Shown in pieces: positions 16,803 through 25,945 of a stretch of 64,000 bases of DNA; positions within the stretch are counted from its first letter, which is position 1, and every line of letters starts with the position of its first letter. This DNA is from Halorubrum rubrum (GTDB lineage: Archaea > Halobacteriota > Halobacteria > Halobacteriales > Haloferacaceae), in assembly GCF_024494685.1 (NCBI RefSeq), contig NZ_JANHDM010000008.1:111845-175844 (forward strand), in the 5' to 3' direction. A model generated the notes under the pieces. The model saw only the letters and a program-made list of their open reading frames with translations, searched no databases and had not been told where the DNA came from. Both the position numbers and the translations under genes were made by a program.

Positions 16803-17995
16803 TCCGCCGTCACCTCTCCGTCGGCCGTGTCGGAATCGTCGTCACGGTCGTTCGCGGCCGACGAGGCCGCGGAGGGGTCCTCCCGCTCCGAGCCGCCGTC
16901 GGCGCGCGCGCCGGGGTACTCCTCGGTCGCGTCCGGTCCCTGGAAGATCCCGACGTCGTCGCGCTCGCGGGGCGTCGGCAGCCGCGCGGCCTCCCGGCCG
17001 TAGAAGACGAACCGGGTCCACCGCTCCAGCGACCCGTCGAAGAGCCCGTCGCGGGCCCACGGGATGAGCGAGTGGACGTAGAGGTTCCCGTCGCGCGCCC
17101 GGACGGTGAGAGTGCCGGGCGTCAGCGTGATCGAGTTCGCGAGCGTGGTCACCGGGAGCCCGCTGCCGACGATCACGCGGACCCGGTTGAGCGTCGGCTC
17201 GATCGGCATCCGCGGGTCGAGGATCACCCGCGCGACGACCACGTTGGACTTGAGTATCTCGAAGAGGAGGGCGGGGACGTACACCGCGCCGCGGAGCAGC
17301 CGCATCGGCGTCCGCGCCAGCGACGGGTCCGCGTCGAGGCTGACTCGCGAGAGCGTGACCGCGACGATCGTCGCGCTCGCGACGCCGGTCACGACGTCGA
17401 ACGGGTAGAAGGGATCGCCGAGCGCGAGGTAGAAGGCGAGCGACAGCCCGAAGATCGCCGCGAACCGGATCCCGGTCGCCTCCTTGCGGAGTCGTTCTCG
17501 GCGGGTCGGCCGGGCGACCGGCGCCTCGCGGACGACGAGGTCGGTCCGCGAGAGCGCGAACTCGAGCGACTGGAGCAGCGTCGTGTTCCCCACGGGGGTG
17601 TACTCCGGGTCCAACACGACATGTTCGATCCCGTGATCGTCGGCGTACGCGACGAGCTCGCGGACGTAGTCGTCCGCGCCGAAGAGGTACTCGTCGCCGC
17701 CGACGACCGTGGTGGCGACCGCCACGTCGCCGACGTCGACGTCGTCGACGTCCGCGAGGTCGGCCTCCGCCCACGTCGACACGCGTTCGAGGAGTCGATC
17801 GACGCTCGCCTCGCGGTCGAACGCCTCCGGATCGCCCTCGCGCCAGGTGGCGAAGACGACGAAGTGGATCGCGGAGAACTCGCCGTCGGCCGCGGACTCG
17901 ACGAGGTGCGTGACCGTCGCGCGCAGCGTCGGCGTCGACTCGATGGGGACGACGACGGAACCGCCCTTCGGACCGAGGCCTCCGCCGTCAGCCAC
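16799..17995 (-). CDS. mnhE: Mrp/Mnh antiporter subunit E with N-terminal stress-protein-like domain
   Basis: A 398-residue fusion and the first gene of the operon. Residues about 8-150 form a UspA-like alpha/beta domain (SVVVPIESTPTLRATVTHL... AIHFVVFAT), and residues about 170-330 an MnhE domain (VVARVILDPRMPIEPTLNRVR, TLANSITLTPGTLTVRARDG), then a polar acidic tail. Bacterial MrpE lacks the first domain; the fusion is typical of haloarchaea and may sense nucleotides or stress (inference). The frame begins at GTG 18004, but a Shine-Dalgarno GGAGGTGA (18001-18008) is placed to drive GTG at 17995, which is chosen. A TATA-like sequence near 18045-18052 would give a short leader. Confidence 0.85.
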   Translation of the reverse strand: MADGGGLGPKGGSVVVPIESTPTLRATVTHLVESAADGEFSAIHFVVFATWREGDPEAFDREASVDRLLERVSTWAEADLADVDDVDVGDVAVATTVVGGDEYLFGADDYVRELVAYADDHGIEHVVLDPEYTPVGNTTLLQSLEFALSRTDLVVREAPVARPTRRERLRKEATGIRFAAIFGLSLAFYLALGDPFYPFDVVTGVASATIVAVTLSRVSLDADPSLARTPMRLLRGAVYVPALLFEILKSNVVVARVILDPRMPIEPTLNRVRVIVGSGLPVTTLANSITLTPGTLTVRARDGNLYVHSLIPWARDGLFDGSLERWTRFVFYGREAARLPTPRERDDVGIFQGPDATEEYPGARADGGSEREDPSAASSAANDRDDDSDTADGEVTAE

Positions 17996-18000
17996 CGGAT

Positions 18001-18008
18001 TCACCTCC
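18001..18008 (-). promoter_or_regulatory. Shine-Dalgarno sequence of the Mrp operon
   Basis: GGAGGTGA on the minus strand sits 5 bases before GTG at 17995 and overlaps the alternative GTG at 18004, so it favours the later start. It is one of few clear ribosome-binding sites at an operon head here, where most first genes look leaderless. Confidence 0.6.
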
Positions 18009-18110
18009 CGTGGCGTCGGGGATGGCCGTCTGGCTACACATGGATATGTCTACCCGAGGCGTGGCCCTACCGCCCCAAAACAGTTTGTATCCCGGTCGGA
18101 TCGCTCCGGG

Positions 18111-19304
18111 TCAGGTCGGCCGATCCGATCGGCTCTCGCCGTCGCGTTCGAGGACCGCCGCCAGCCGCTCCGCGATCCGGCCGGCGACGACGTCTTTCGT
18201 CCCGGACACCGGCTCCGGATCCGCGCCCTCCGCGCCGACGAGCAGGACGCGCGTCCGGTCGTCGCCCATCACGCTCGCGTCGTTGGCGACGACGAACGCG
18301 AGCCCGACGCGGTCGCGGATGCGTTCGGCCTCCGCGACCATCGCCGCGTCGTCGCCGGACGTCTCGGCTTTGAACCCCACGAGCGGGAGGTCCGGGTGCG
18401 CCTCCCGGACCGAGTCGAGCAGCTTCGGCGTCGGTCGCAGGTCGACGGAGAGGGGGGACCCCGACCGGATCTTCTCGTCGACGGCGTCGGCGGTGAAATC
18501 GGAGATGGCCGCCGCCGACACCAGCGCGTCCGCGGTCGCGGCCGCCTGCCGGCAGGCGGCGATCATCTCGTCGGCGGTCTCGACCGCGACGACGTCGGCG
18601 TAGGGGACCTCGGGGCCGTCCTGGACGAGCGTCACGTCCGCCCCGCGGACGTAACACGCGCGGGCGACCGCCCGCCCCGTCTTGCCGGACGCCCGGTTGG
18701 TTATGATTCGGATCGGGTCGATCCGCTCCTTGGTCGCGCCCGCGGTGACGACGACGTGCGCCCCCGAGAGGACGTCCGGCGTCGTCGCGCGAGCGACCTC
18801 CGTGAGGACCGTCGACTCCGCGGCGATCTTGGCTTTCCCCTCCTCCACCCGCGGGTCGGCGAACGTCACGCCCCACGCCGCGAGCCGGTCGAGCGCCTCC
18901 AGCACGCCCGGATGGTCGTACATCGGCTCGTGCATCGCCGGGGCCATCACGACGGGCACGCCCGCGCCGAGCGCCGTGGTCGCGCAGGTGGTCACCGGCG
19001 TGTCGTCGACGGCGGCCGCGACCTTTCCGGCGGTGTTGGCGGTCGCCGGGGCCAGGAGGAGGACGTCCGCCCAGCCGTCGCGCCCGCAGAGCTCGACGTG
19101 CTCGACGTCGCCGGTGATCTCGGTGACGACGGGCTCGTCGGTGGCGAAGTCGACCGCCCACGGGTGGACGATGTTCGTCGCGGCCGGCGTCATCACCGCA
19201 CGGACGCTCGCGCCGTGGCGGCGAAGCTCGTGGGCGAGCTCGACCACCTTCACCGCCGCGATGCTGCCCGAGACGCCCAGCCCGACGTTGACCCCCGCTA
19301 ACAT
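18111..19304 (-). CDS. coaBC: Bifunctional phosphopantothenoylcysteine decarboxylase/phosphopantothenate-cysteine ligase
   Basis: The 397-residue protein makes 4'-phosphopantetheine for coenzyme A in two steps. Residues about 1-180 are the flavin decarboxylase CoaC (GVSGSIAAVKVVELAHELRRHG, APAMHEPMYDHP with the active-site PAMN-like segment), and about 190-385 the ligase CoaB (VVTAGATKERIDPIRIITNRASGKTG, VSAAAISDFT, FKAETSG). Both domains look complete, and length is as expected. A CTTATAAG box at about 19328-19337 lies 27 bases before the ATG, giving a leaderless monocistronic gene. The last residues overlap nothing. Confidence 0.92.
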   Translation of the reverse strand: MLAGVNVGLGVSGSIAAVKVVELAHELRRHGASVRAVMTPAATNIVHPWAVDFATDEPVVTEITGDVEHVELCGRDGWADVLLLAPATANTAGKVAAAVDDTPVTTCATTALGAGVPVVMAPAMHEPMYDHPGVLEALDRLAAWGVTFADPRVEEGKAKIAAESTVLTEVARATTPDVLSGAHVVVTAGATKERIDPIRIITNRASGKTGRAVARACYVRGADVTLVQDGPEVPYADVVAVETADEMIAACRQAAATADALVSAAAISDFTADAVDEKIRSGSPLSVDLRPTPKLLDSVREAHPDLPLVGFKAETSGDDAAMVAEAERIRDRVGLAFVVANDASVMGDDRTRVLLVGAEGADPEPVSGTKDVVAGRIAERLAAVLERDGESRSDRPT

Positions 19305-19352
19305 TACCGGGCGTTCCCGCCCCGGCGGCTTATAAGGTTGCGTTCGGCGGCG

Positions 19353-20438
19353 TCACGCCACGCCCATCTCCTCGAGCCGCTCGGGGAGGTACGTCTCGGT
19401 GACGAAGTCGAGGCCGCGGCTCGCGAGCGACTGCTGTTCGGACTTCTTGCCGACGTCGAGCTGGAGCTCGATCTGCTCCTCCCAGTAGTCCGTCTGGAAC
19501 CGCGGGTCCTCGAGCTCCGACTCGAGGGCGTTGACGTCGGAGTCCGAGAGCGGGTCCGACGGGAGGTCGTACTCCACGATGTCGGCCGGCTGGATCCCGA
19601 CGAACCGCGCCTCCGGCGTCGCGAGGTACTTCGAGAGGTGCGCCGACTTGATCGACCCGTACGCGACGGAGCCGAAGATCCGGTACGACCAGGGGTCGCC
19701 GTCGGTGAAGACGACCACGGGTAAATCGAGCTCGTCGCGGAAGCGCTTCGTCAGCCGGCGCGTGGCGCGGGCCGGCTGTCCGCCCAGGTGGACGATCAGC
19801 GCGTCGTACGCCTCGTCGAAGCCGTTCTCGACGAGCCGGTCGCGCATCCCGCCGGTCTCGACGCAGAGGACGAACTCGGCGTCGTTCTCGAGGAACTCGA
19901 TGGTGTCCGGGTTGTTGGGGATCTGGTAGCCGCCCTGCCCGACGTCGAGCTGGCAGTGGATGTCGCGGTCGCCGCGGTTGGTCTGCTCGCGGAGCCGCAG
20001 CGGGCCCATCACCTTCGCGCCCGACTCCTCCGGACGCATGTGGAAGTCCTCGCGGGTCGCGCCCGTGACGATCTCGAGGTCCTCGACGAGGTCGTTCGAC
20101 TCGTCCTGGCTGTTGAACTGCGCCTCGTCGTTGTCCCACGACTCGGAGAGGTAGTACAGCTCACGCAGCGTCGAGGAGCGGTCCTCGTCGAGCTGGTCCG
20201 CGAGGAACTCGATGGTGAAGGCGGCCTTCAACAGCTTGCGCGCGCCGTTGACGGAGTTCGCGCTCCGGACCGACGTGCGGTCGCCGTACGTCCACACCCC
20301 GCTCTCCTCGTCGTACTCGATGTTGCTTTTCGTCCGGGTCGGCAGCTCCATCTCCGGGATCCGCCCGGCCGCGAACTGGTCGTAGAAGTCGGCGGCCAGG
20401 TCGATGAGCTGGTCTCGTGCGTCCGTGTTCGTCGTCAT
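19353..20438 (-). CDS. top6A: DNA topoisomerase VI subunit A
   Basis: This 361-residue Spo11-like subunit cuts and rejoins DNA in the A2B2 type IIB topoisomerase. The catalytic tyrosine is in [12 protein letters not shown] (Tyr95/96), and the Toprim acidic residues are Glu193 (CVETGG) and Asp246/Asp248 (FTDGDPW). [12 protein letters not shown] and [12 protein letters not shown] complete the fold. ATG at 20438 overlaps the end of top6B by 4 bases; the much longer frame to 21758 is antisense shadow within top6B. Subunits are made from one message, B first. Confidence 0.96.
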   Translation of the reverse strand: MTTNTDARDQLIDLAADFYDQFAAGRIPEMELPTRTKSNIEYDEESGVWTYGDRTSVRSANSVNGARKLLKAAFTIEFLADQLDEDRSSTLRELYYLSESWDNDEAQFNSQDESNDLVEDLEIVTGATREDFHMRPEESGAKVMGPLRLREQTNRGDRDIHCQLDVGQGGYQIPNNPDTIEFLENDAEFVLCVETGGMRDRLVENGFDEAYDALIVHLGGQPARATRRLTKRFRDELDLPVVVFTDGDPWSYRIFGSVAYGSIKSAHLSKYLATPEARFVGIQPADIVEYDLPSDPLSDSDVNALESELEDPRFQTDYWEEQIELQLDVGKKSEQQSLASRGLDFVTETYLPERLEEMGVA

Positions 20439-22912
20439 TCGTTCACCGTGAGTTTCTCCGTCTCGACGCCGCCGACACTGATCTCGAAGTCGGCGTCGCC
20501 GTCGACGCTGTATGTCAGTTCCCGCTCGTCGCCCGAGGCCACCTCGGGCTTCCACTGGACGAACCACTCGCCGTCCATGTCCACGACCGTCCCCGCGGAG
20601 AGGTCGGTCGGCTCGGCCGAGACGATGTCCGTGATCTCCAACTCCTCGTTCACGTCCGAGTGGTTCTCGACGACGAGCCGGACCGTGCCGTCCTCGCGTT
20701 CGCGCTCGACGCTGACGTTGTTCATGATACGGGCCAGCGCGCCGTCGATGTCGGGCCGCGGCCGGCCGGTCACCTCCGAGACCTTGTCGGCCATCTCCGG
20801 GAGGATCCGGCCGAGAACGTCCCGTTTCTCCCGGCGCTGTTGCATCGAGCGCCGTCTGTTGAGGTACGACTTCAGCTCGCGGGCCGCCTCCCGGACCGCG
20901 AGCTCGATCTCGTCTTCGATCGCGGGGACGTTCGCGATCGCGTCCTTCGACTCGCTCGTGAACGGGACGTTCGTGGACGCGACGTGGATCGATATCACCG
21001 CCGGCCCGTTGGGCATCCCCGAGCCGCCGGGCTGGTCGAGCCCGTAGTTGCGCCACCCGATGGTGCGGATCACGTCGGTGGTCGCACACGCGCCGCGCTG
21101 GTAGACGAGCGGGACCCGGTTCGCGAACCGCAGGAGCTCGACGGAGCCCTCCGCGGGGATCTCCCCGCCGTAGGCGATCCCGGCCTCGACGATGAACGGG
21201 TCGCCGCCGTGGACCTCGGCGTCGCGGGTCGCCGCCGCGTAGAAGTCGGCGTCGTACTCCTTGCGGAGCCCGGCCTCGACGAGTTCCGCCGTGATCGGCG
21301 CGAGACAGTCCGTCGGCGGCGCGAGGATGTCCGTGCCGCGCATCGCCTCGAGGAGGTCGGCCGCAGCGTCGCGGTTCCCCGCCACCGCCCGCACCTTCGG
21401 CGGGTCGTCGGGGACGGTCCGCGCGTGCGACCAGACCGCCTCGGCGACGTTCTCGCGGGCGGTCTCGCCGAACGTCGCGTCGTGCTGGTCGGCGACGAAA
21501 CCCGCCGCGTCCGCGACGAGCCGGTCGAGGTCGTCGCGGGCGATCCGGAACGCGTCGCCGTCGAGATCCGCGATCCGGAACGCGAGCGCCTCCGCCATCG
21601 CCCTGACCGCCCCGTCGTCCTTCCGCGTCGAGGTGGCCCCGTCGACGAGCGCGTAGAGGTCGGCCACGATCGGCGAGTCGGCGGCGGCGTCCGCATCGTC
21701 CGGATCCGCGGCGTTCGAGGCCGCGCCGTCGTCGCCGACGCCGGCGATCACCCGCCACGCGGCCGCCGTCGCGTTCTCACGGACCGTCGAGCCGAACGTG
21801 CGGCCGGTGTCGTCCTCGACGCCGTCCGCGACGTTCCCGACGATCGTCTCGAGCTCCGAGCGGGAGAGGCGGTCGTTGTCGGCCACCGTCTCCGCGACCC
21901 CCTCCGCGAAGGCGCTCGTCGCGGCCGCGCCCTTGTTGGCGACGGCCGCCTCGACCGCGTCCGCGACGTCGTCGTTCGTCGCGCCCGCCACCGTCGACCG
22001 GGCCGACGGCGGCGACCAGGACAGCTCCCGGCCGAAGTGCCGGTCGCGGAACGCGTCGATGACCGAGTCGGCGGTCTTCTTGCCGACCCGCGTGAACTCC
22101 TCCTGGAGGAACCCGGAGACCGAGTACGACTCCGTCGCCTCCAGCATCTTGATGAGCGCGCCAAGCTCGACGCCGTGCGGGTGCGGACGGATCTCCTCGG
22201 TCTCCGCCGGCAGCTCGTCGGTCGCGCGCTCGAACTTCCAGGGCTCCTCGAGCCCCGGCTCCCGCAGCTCGATCCGGGCGTGCGGGTTGACGACCGCGGT
22301 GTGTTTCACGTAGTCGTGGAGCTGCGAGCGCGCCCGCATGTTCGCCTCCATCTCCAGTTCGATCCGCGTGCCGTGCGGGCGGTCCCAGGAGGTGGTCTCG
22401 TCGACGCTGATCTCGGGCTCGTTCGTGTCGGTGTCGATGATCAGCTCGAAGTACTGCGCCTCCGACTGCCCCTTCGGGCGCGACGTGATCCGCGCGGGCT
22501 GGCCGGACGTGAGCTGGGAGTAGAGCACCGCCGCCGAGATGCCGATCCCCTGTTGTCCGCGGTTCTGCTCCCGCTTGTGAAACCGCGAGCCGTACAGGAG
22601 TTTCCCGAAGACCTTCGGGAGCTGTTCTTTGGTGATGCCCGGTCCGTTGTCCTCGATCACGAGTCGGTAGTAGTCGCCGACCTCCGTGATCTCGACGTAG
22701 ACGTCGGGGAGGATCCCGGCCTCCTCGGTCGCGTCGAGGGCGTTGTCGACCGCCTCCTTGACGGCGGTGACGAGCCCGCGAGCGCCCGAGTCGAACCCGA
22801 GCATGTGTTTGTTCTTCTCGAAGAACTCGGCGATGGAGATCTCGCGCTGGCTCTCGGCCAGCTCCTCCGCGATCCCCTCGTCCTCGCCGAGGCTCGACTG
22901 GAAGGACGTCAT
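20435..22912 (-). CDS. top6B: DNA topoisomerase VI subunit B, with a duplicated insert
   Basis: The 825-residue ATPase subunit controls DNA gating. The GHKL motifs are intact: EAVDNALDA (53-61), EDNGPGI (87-93) and GQQGIGIS (119-126). The H2TH segment lies near residues 255-300 and the transducer domain with the switch-lysine region after about 540. It is some 300 residues longer than the roughly 530-residue crenarchaeal subunit, mainly because of an alanine- and aspartate-rich insert at about 303-525, which contains two related repeats (338-395 and 440-503). Long Top6B is normal in haloarchaea. TTTTATCC at about 22941-22948 is 27 bases before the ATG. Confidence 0.95.
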   Translation of the reverse strand: MTSFQSSLGEDEGIAEELAESQREISIAEFFEKNKHMLGFDSGARGLVTAVKEAVDNALDATEEAGILPDVYVEITEVGDYYRLVIEDNGPGITKEQLPKVFGKLLYGSRFHKREQNRGQQGIGISAAVLYSQLTSGQPARITSRPKGQSEAQYFELIIDTDTNEPEISVDETTSWDRPHGTRIELEMEANMRARSQLHDYVKHTAVVNPHARIELREPGLEEPWKFERATDELPAETEEIRPHPHGVELGALIKMLEATESYSVSGFLQEEFTRVGKKTADSVIDAFRDRHFGRELSWSPPSARSTVAGATNDDVADAVEAAVANKGAAATSAFAEGVAETVADNDRLSRSELETIVGNVADGVEDDTGRTFGSTVRENATAAAWRVIAGVGDDGAASNAADPDDADAAADSPIVADLYALVDGATSTRKDDGAVRAMAEALAFRIADLDGDAFRIARDDLDRLVADAAGFVADQHDATFGETARENVAEAVWSHARTVPDDPPKVRAVAGNRDAAADLLEAMRGTDILAPPTDCLAPITAELVEAGLRKEYDADFYAAATRDAEVHGGDPFIVEAGIAYGGEIPAEGSVELLRFANRVPLVYQRGACATTDVIRTIGWRNYGLDQPGGSGMPNGPAVISIHVASTNVPFTSESKDAIANVPAIEDEIELAVREAARELKSYLNRRRSMQQRREKRDVLGRILPEMADKVSEVTGRPRPDIDGALARIMNNVSVEREREDGTVRLVVENHSDVNEELEITDIVSAEPTDLSAGTVVDMDGEWFVQWKPEVASGDERELTYSVDGDADFEISVGGVETEKLTVNE

Positions 22913-23050
22913 TCGGTGCCCCTACCTTTCGCCGATGGGGATAAAAACGAACCGGCAGCGAGGTGAAAGTGGAGATCCGGTCGATCCGGGACCGCTCGGG
23001 TCGAACGCGGCGGGGAGAGGTTTATCGTCCGGTCCGTCGTGATACCGACC
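22913..23050. promoter_or_regulatory. Divergent promoters of top6BA and the JAMM peptidase
   Basis: The gap carries GGATAAAAACG (TATA for top6B on the minus strand, centre about 22944) and TTTATC at 23021-23026 (TATA for the plus-strand gene). Each is about 27 bases from its start codon. Confidence 0.55.
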
Positions 23051-23518
23051 GTGATCGAGTTCACCCGCGGGGCCTACGACGCGGTCGTCGACCACGCGGT
23101 CCGCGGCGACGACGCGGAGGTCTGCGGCGTGCTGGCGGGGAAACGGGTCGGCGAACGCGAGACCGACCGCGAGCGCGACGCCGACCACGAGCGGAGCCTC
23201 GTCACCGAGGTCCGCCCCGCCGAGAACGTCGCGGAGACGCCGGAGACCCGGTACCGGATCGATCCCGAGGAGGCGGTCGCGATCGTCGAGTCGCTCGAGA
23301 GCGACGGGCGCGAGGTGGTCGGCTTCTACCACTCGCACCCCGCGGGACCGGCGCGGCCGAGCGAGACGGACGTCGCGCGGGCGACGTGGGTCGGGTACTC
23401 CTACGCCGTCTGCGCACTGGACGGCCACCCGTTCGTCGGATCGTGGCGGTGGCGCGGAACGGACGAGGGGTTCGAACGGGAGGTCGTCGCCGTTCGGAGC
23501 GGGCGACCGGGCGAGTGA
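23051..23518 (+). CDS. JAMM/MPN+ metalloprotease, likely desampylase
   Basis: A 155-residue zinc peptidase with the complete JAMM set: Glu23, then HSHPAGPARPSETD (94-107) supplying His94, His96, Ser104 and Asp107. It is close in size to Haloferax HvJAMM1, which removes the ubiquitin-like SAMP proteins from conjugates. GTG at 23051 is chosen over the earlier GTG at 23039 because the TATA box at 23021 lies 27 bases before it. A charged loop (about 31-50, KRVGERETDRERDADHER) is inserted after the first strand. Substrate is inferred from family. Confidence 0.82.
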   Translation: MIEFTRGAYDAVVDHAVRGDDAEVCGVLAGKRVGERETDRERDADHERSLVTEVRPAENVAETPETRYRIDPEEAVAIVESLESDGREVVGFYHSHPAGPARPSETDVARATWVGYSYAVCALDGHPFVGSWRWRGTDEGFEREVVAVRSGRPGE

Positions 23519-23582
23519 CGGCGAGATGCGGCTCGAGACGAGCTCCCGCATGCTATAAGTGCCCGTTGCGCAAGGGTCGCGC

Positions 23583-24386
23583 ATGGCGTCTCAACACATC
23601 GGAACCGCCCGGTCCGACTGGGCCAGCAAGACGTACGAGGAGGTCGAGAGCGTCGCCGACGCGGACGGGTCGATCCTGATCGTTCCGATCGGGAGCGTCG
23701 AACAGCACGGCCACCACCTGCCGGTCGCGACCGACACGATCCTCGTCGACGCCGTGGCCCACCTCGCCGCCGAACGCGTCGAGGCGGACGTGCCGCTCCT
23801 CGTCACGCCGCCGTTCTGGTCCGGCTTCTCGCCGCACCACATGTCCTTCGGCGGAACGATCACGCTCGATTTCGACGCGATGCTCGAGGCGATAGAGAAC
23901 GTCGCGGCGAGCGCGCTCAAGAACGGCTTCGACGCGCTCCTGTTGTTGAACGGCCACGGCGGGAACCGGTCGCTGATCTCCGCCGCGACCAGCACGATCG
24001 GCGAGGAACACGACGACGTGGAGGTCCTCGGACTGACGTACTTCTCGCTCGCCGCCCGCTTCGTCGCGGAGATCCGCGAGAGCGAACTCGGCGGCATGGC
24101 ACACGGCGGCGAGTTCGAGACGTCGCTGATGCAACACCTGCGGCCCGACCTCGTCAAGGAGGACCGGATCGAGGGTTCGATGCTCGACGAGCCGTACGAA
24201 CTCGGGATCCGGGACCTCGTCGAGGGCGGGCCGCTCGCCGTCTACCGCGAGTTCGAGGAGTACTCACACACCGGCGCGATCGGCGCGCCGGAGCTCGCCA
24301 CCCCGGAGAAGGGAGAGGAGATCTACGAGCGACTCGGCGACGAGATGGAGAGGCTACTTCGGGAGGTCCACGAGCGGAACGCGTAG
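23583..24386 (+). CDS. Creatininase family metal-dependent amidohydrolase
   Basis: The 267-residue protein carries the creatininase metal site: PIGSVEQHGHHLPVATD (35-51) with Glu40, His42 and Asp51, NGHGGN near residue 128, and AHGGEFETS near 173 with the catalytic Glu. The family includes creatininase, mycofactocin MftE and the archaeal FAPy deformylase ArfB, so the substrate is open. A TATAAG box at about 23554-23559 gives a leaderless ATG at 23583. It is followed after 350 bases by a ureohydrolase, hinting at guanidino-compound use, but the gap and separate promoter weaken an operon claim. Confidence 0.8.
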   Translation: MASQHIGTARSDWASKTYEEVESVADADGSILIVPIGSVEQHGHHLPVATDTILVDAVAHLAAERVEADVPLLVTPPFWSGFSPHHMSFGGTITLDFDAMLEAIENVAASALKNGFDALLLLNGHGGNRSLISAATSTIGEEHDDVEVLGLTYFSLAARFVAEIRESELGGMAHGGEFETSLMQHLRPDLVKEDRIEGSMLDEPYELGIRDLVEGGPLAVYREFEEYSHTGAIGAPELATPEKGEEIYERLGDEMERLLREVHERNA

Positions 24387-24742
24387 GCGCCCTCGCGGGA
24401 CGTGGCTGGCTCCGACGCGGAGCGACTCGTCGAAGGGAAGAACGGCCGACCGACTCGGATCGAGAGGCTGCGGTTCGCGGTCTTCGCCTCGTCGGCGTCG
24501 ACGCCACCTCCCCGAACCGACCGGCTTGACGTCGATCGAGGGACCGGCTTGACGTCGATCGAGGGACCGTCTCTCGGCTCGCTGTTCGCACGGATCGGCC
24601 GTCACCGCCGCGGGATACACGATCGTGCCGGGGCAGGGTCGAACGGAGTCGAGGGCTCCCGTCGCCATCGACGTCGGGAGAGTACTTTTACTTCCCGGAG
24701 GATGCCACTACCGAACGGAGCCGATCGTCTCCGAGTCATCGA
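24387..24742. other. Gene-free stretch with a 23-base tandem repeat and a promoter
   Basis: No convincing gene is seen. A tandem repeat lies at 24519-24569. TACTTTTA at about 24682-24689 is the likely TATA box for the coupled small ORF and ureohydrolase, giving a start near 24713. A 14-codon ORF (24702-24746) overlaps the next ATG by its stop but may lie upstream of the transcript start, so it is not called. Confidence 0.5.
24519..24569. repeat. Tandem 23-base repeat, two copies plus part of a third
   Basis: Two identical 23-base units, 24519-24541 and 24542-24564, each starting GACCGGCTTGACGTCGATCG, are followed by GACCG, the first 5 bases of a third. Identical copies suggest recent slippage. 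Confidence 0.9.
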
Positions 24743-24847
24743 ATGACCACACACACATTCCATCCGATCGAAGAAGTCGACGCGAACGACGCCGACGGCG
24801 ACGCGAGCGCCGTCGAACCCTCCACGGGCGAGGTGGGCGGCGCGTGA
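24743..24847 (+). CDS. Small acidic ORF of 34 residues coupled to the ureohydrolase
   Basis: A 34-residue ORF (MTTHTFHPIEEVDANDADGD...) whose TGA overlaps the GTG start of the ureohydrolase by the 4-base GTGA. Its composition, rich in Asp, Glu and Thr, is like haloarchaeal proteins. It may be a true small protein, or a short leader that couples translation of the larger gene. The alternative is that the ureohydrolase begins elsewhere and this ORF is by chance; the exact 4-base overlap argues against chance. I recognise no family. Confidence 0.45.
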   Translation: MTTHTFHPIEEVDANDADGDASAVEPSTGEVGGA

Positions 24848-25851
24848 CCGATCCGACGAACAGGACCGCGGCGTTCCGGGAGTCGACGCCCGGTGCGGAC
24901 GTCGAGATGGCGTACGCCGGGCTCGATACGTTCCTCAAGGGCGAGCCGCGTGACCCGGACGACCTCGACGACGTCGACGTCGCGGTCTTCGGCGTCCCCT
25001 ACGACGGCGCGGTCTCCAACCGGCCGGGCGCGCGGTACGGACCCGGCACGATCCGCGAGGCGAGCGCGTGGTGGGCGTACCTCTCCGAGTACAAGGGCGC
25101 GCTGACGAACATGCGGACCGGCGAGCAGGTCGACTTCGACGCGTTCACGGTCGCGGACGTCGGCGACGCCCCCGTCTTCCCGATGGACCACGAGGCGACC
25201 GCCGAGAGCGTCACCGCGCACGCCGCGACGCTCGCCGCGCGGGCGTTCCCCGTGATGCTCGGCGGCGACCACTACTGTACGTTCCCGGCCTTTCGCGGCT
25301 TCCTGGAGGGGGCCGACCACGAGCGCGTGGGGTTCGTCCAGATCGACGCCCACACCGACACGGTCTCGGAGAGCCCCGTCTTCGGCACCGACTTCCACGG
25401 GTCGAGCACCGCCCGGATCGCTGAGCTCCCCGGCGTCGACTACGACTCGGTCAGCCAGGTCGGGATCCGCGGCTACGAGTCGCCCGACTTCTTCGAGTTC
25501 GCCGAGGAGACCGGCCTGAACCTGTTCACGATGCGCGACGTCGAGGAGCGCGGGATCGGTCCCGTCGTCGCCGACGCGGTCGAGGCCGCCGCCCAAGAGA
25601 CCGACGCGGTGTACGTCACCTTCGATATCGACGCCGTCGATCCGGGGTTCGCGCCCGGAACGGGAACCCCGTGTCCGGGCGGGTTGACCTCGGGACAGGC
25701 GCTGGAGACGATGGAGGTACTCGGCGCGCACGACGCGGTCGGGGCCGTCGACCTGATGGAGGTCGCGCCGCGGTACGACGCGACCGAGGGGACGGAGCGG
25801 CTCGCCGCGTACCTCCTCGTCACGTTCCTCGAGCGGAAGTTCGCCCGCTGA
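24844..25851 (+). CDS. Ureohydrolase (agmatinase/guanidino-acid hydrolase family)
   Basis: The 335-residue protein has the full binuclear Mn2+ site: GGDHYCTFP (His), DAHTDT (Asp-x-His-x-Asp), DIDAVDPGFAPGTGTP (Asp-x-Asp) and MEVAP (substrate Glu). The length and N-terminal extension (about 50 residues before FGVPYDGA) are closer to guanidinobutyrase/guanidinopropionase-type members than to the short haloarchaeal agmatinase linked to eIF-5A. It releases urea from a guanidino substrate; which one cannot be told. Start GTG at 24844 overlaps the small ORF. The creatininase-family gene upstream is a possible partner. Confidence 0.82.
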   Translation: MTDPTNRTAAFRESTPGADVEMAYAGLDTFLKGEPRDPDDLDDVDVAVFGVPYDGAVSNRPGARYGPGTIREASAWWAYLSEYKGALTNMRTGEQVDFDAFTVADVGDAPVFPMDHEATAESVTAHAATLAARAFPVMLGGDHYCTFPAFRGFLEGADHERVGFVQIDAHTDTVSESPVFGTDFHGSSTARIAELPGVDYDSVSQVGIRGYESPDFFEFAEETGLNLFTMRDVEERGIGPVVADAVEAAAQETDAVYVTFDIDAVDPGFAPGTGTPCPGGLTSGQALETMEVLGAHDAVGAVDLMEVAPRYDATEGTERLAAYLLVTFLERKFAR

Positions 25852-25945
25852 GACGGGGTCGAGCGCCGATCGCGGAGGTGAAAGCGACCGCCGACCGCCG
25901 GGGGCGGAGCCGAAGGTATTTTTCCCCGCGTCTCGGAGTTCGACC

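Noticed and set aside
20417..22966. 849-codon open frame on the plus strand over top6B
   Set aside because: Antisense shadow of top6B: Arg- and Val-rich, no recognisable motif, and caused by high G+C at third codon positions.
24702..24746. 14-codon ORF overlapping the 34-residue ORF
   Set aside because: Its ATG probably lies upstream of the predicted transcript start near 24713, and it is too short to support.
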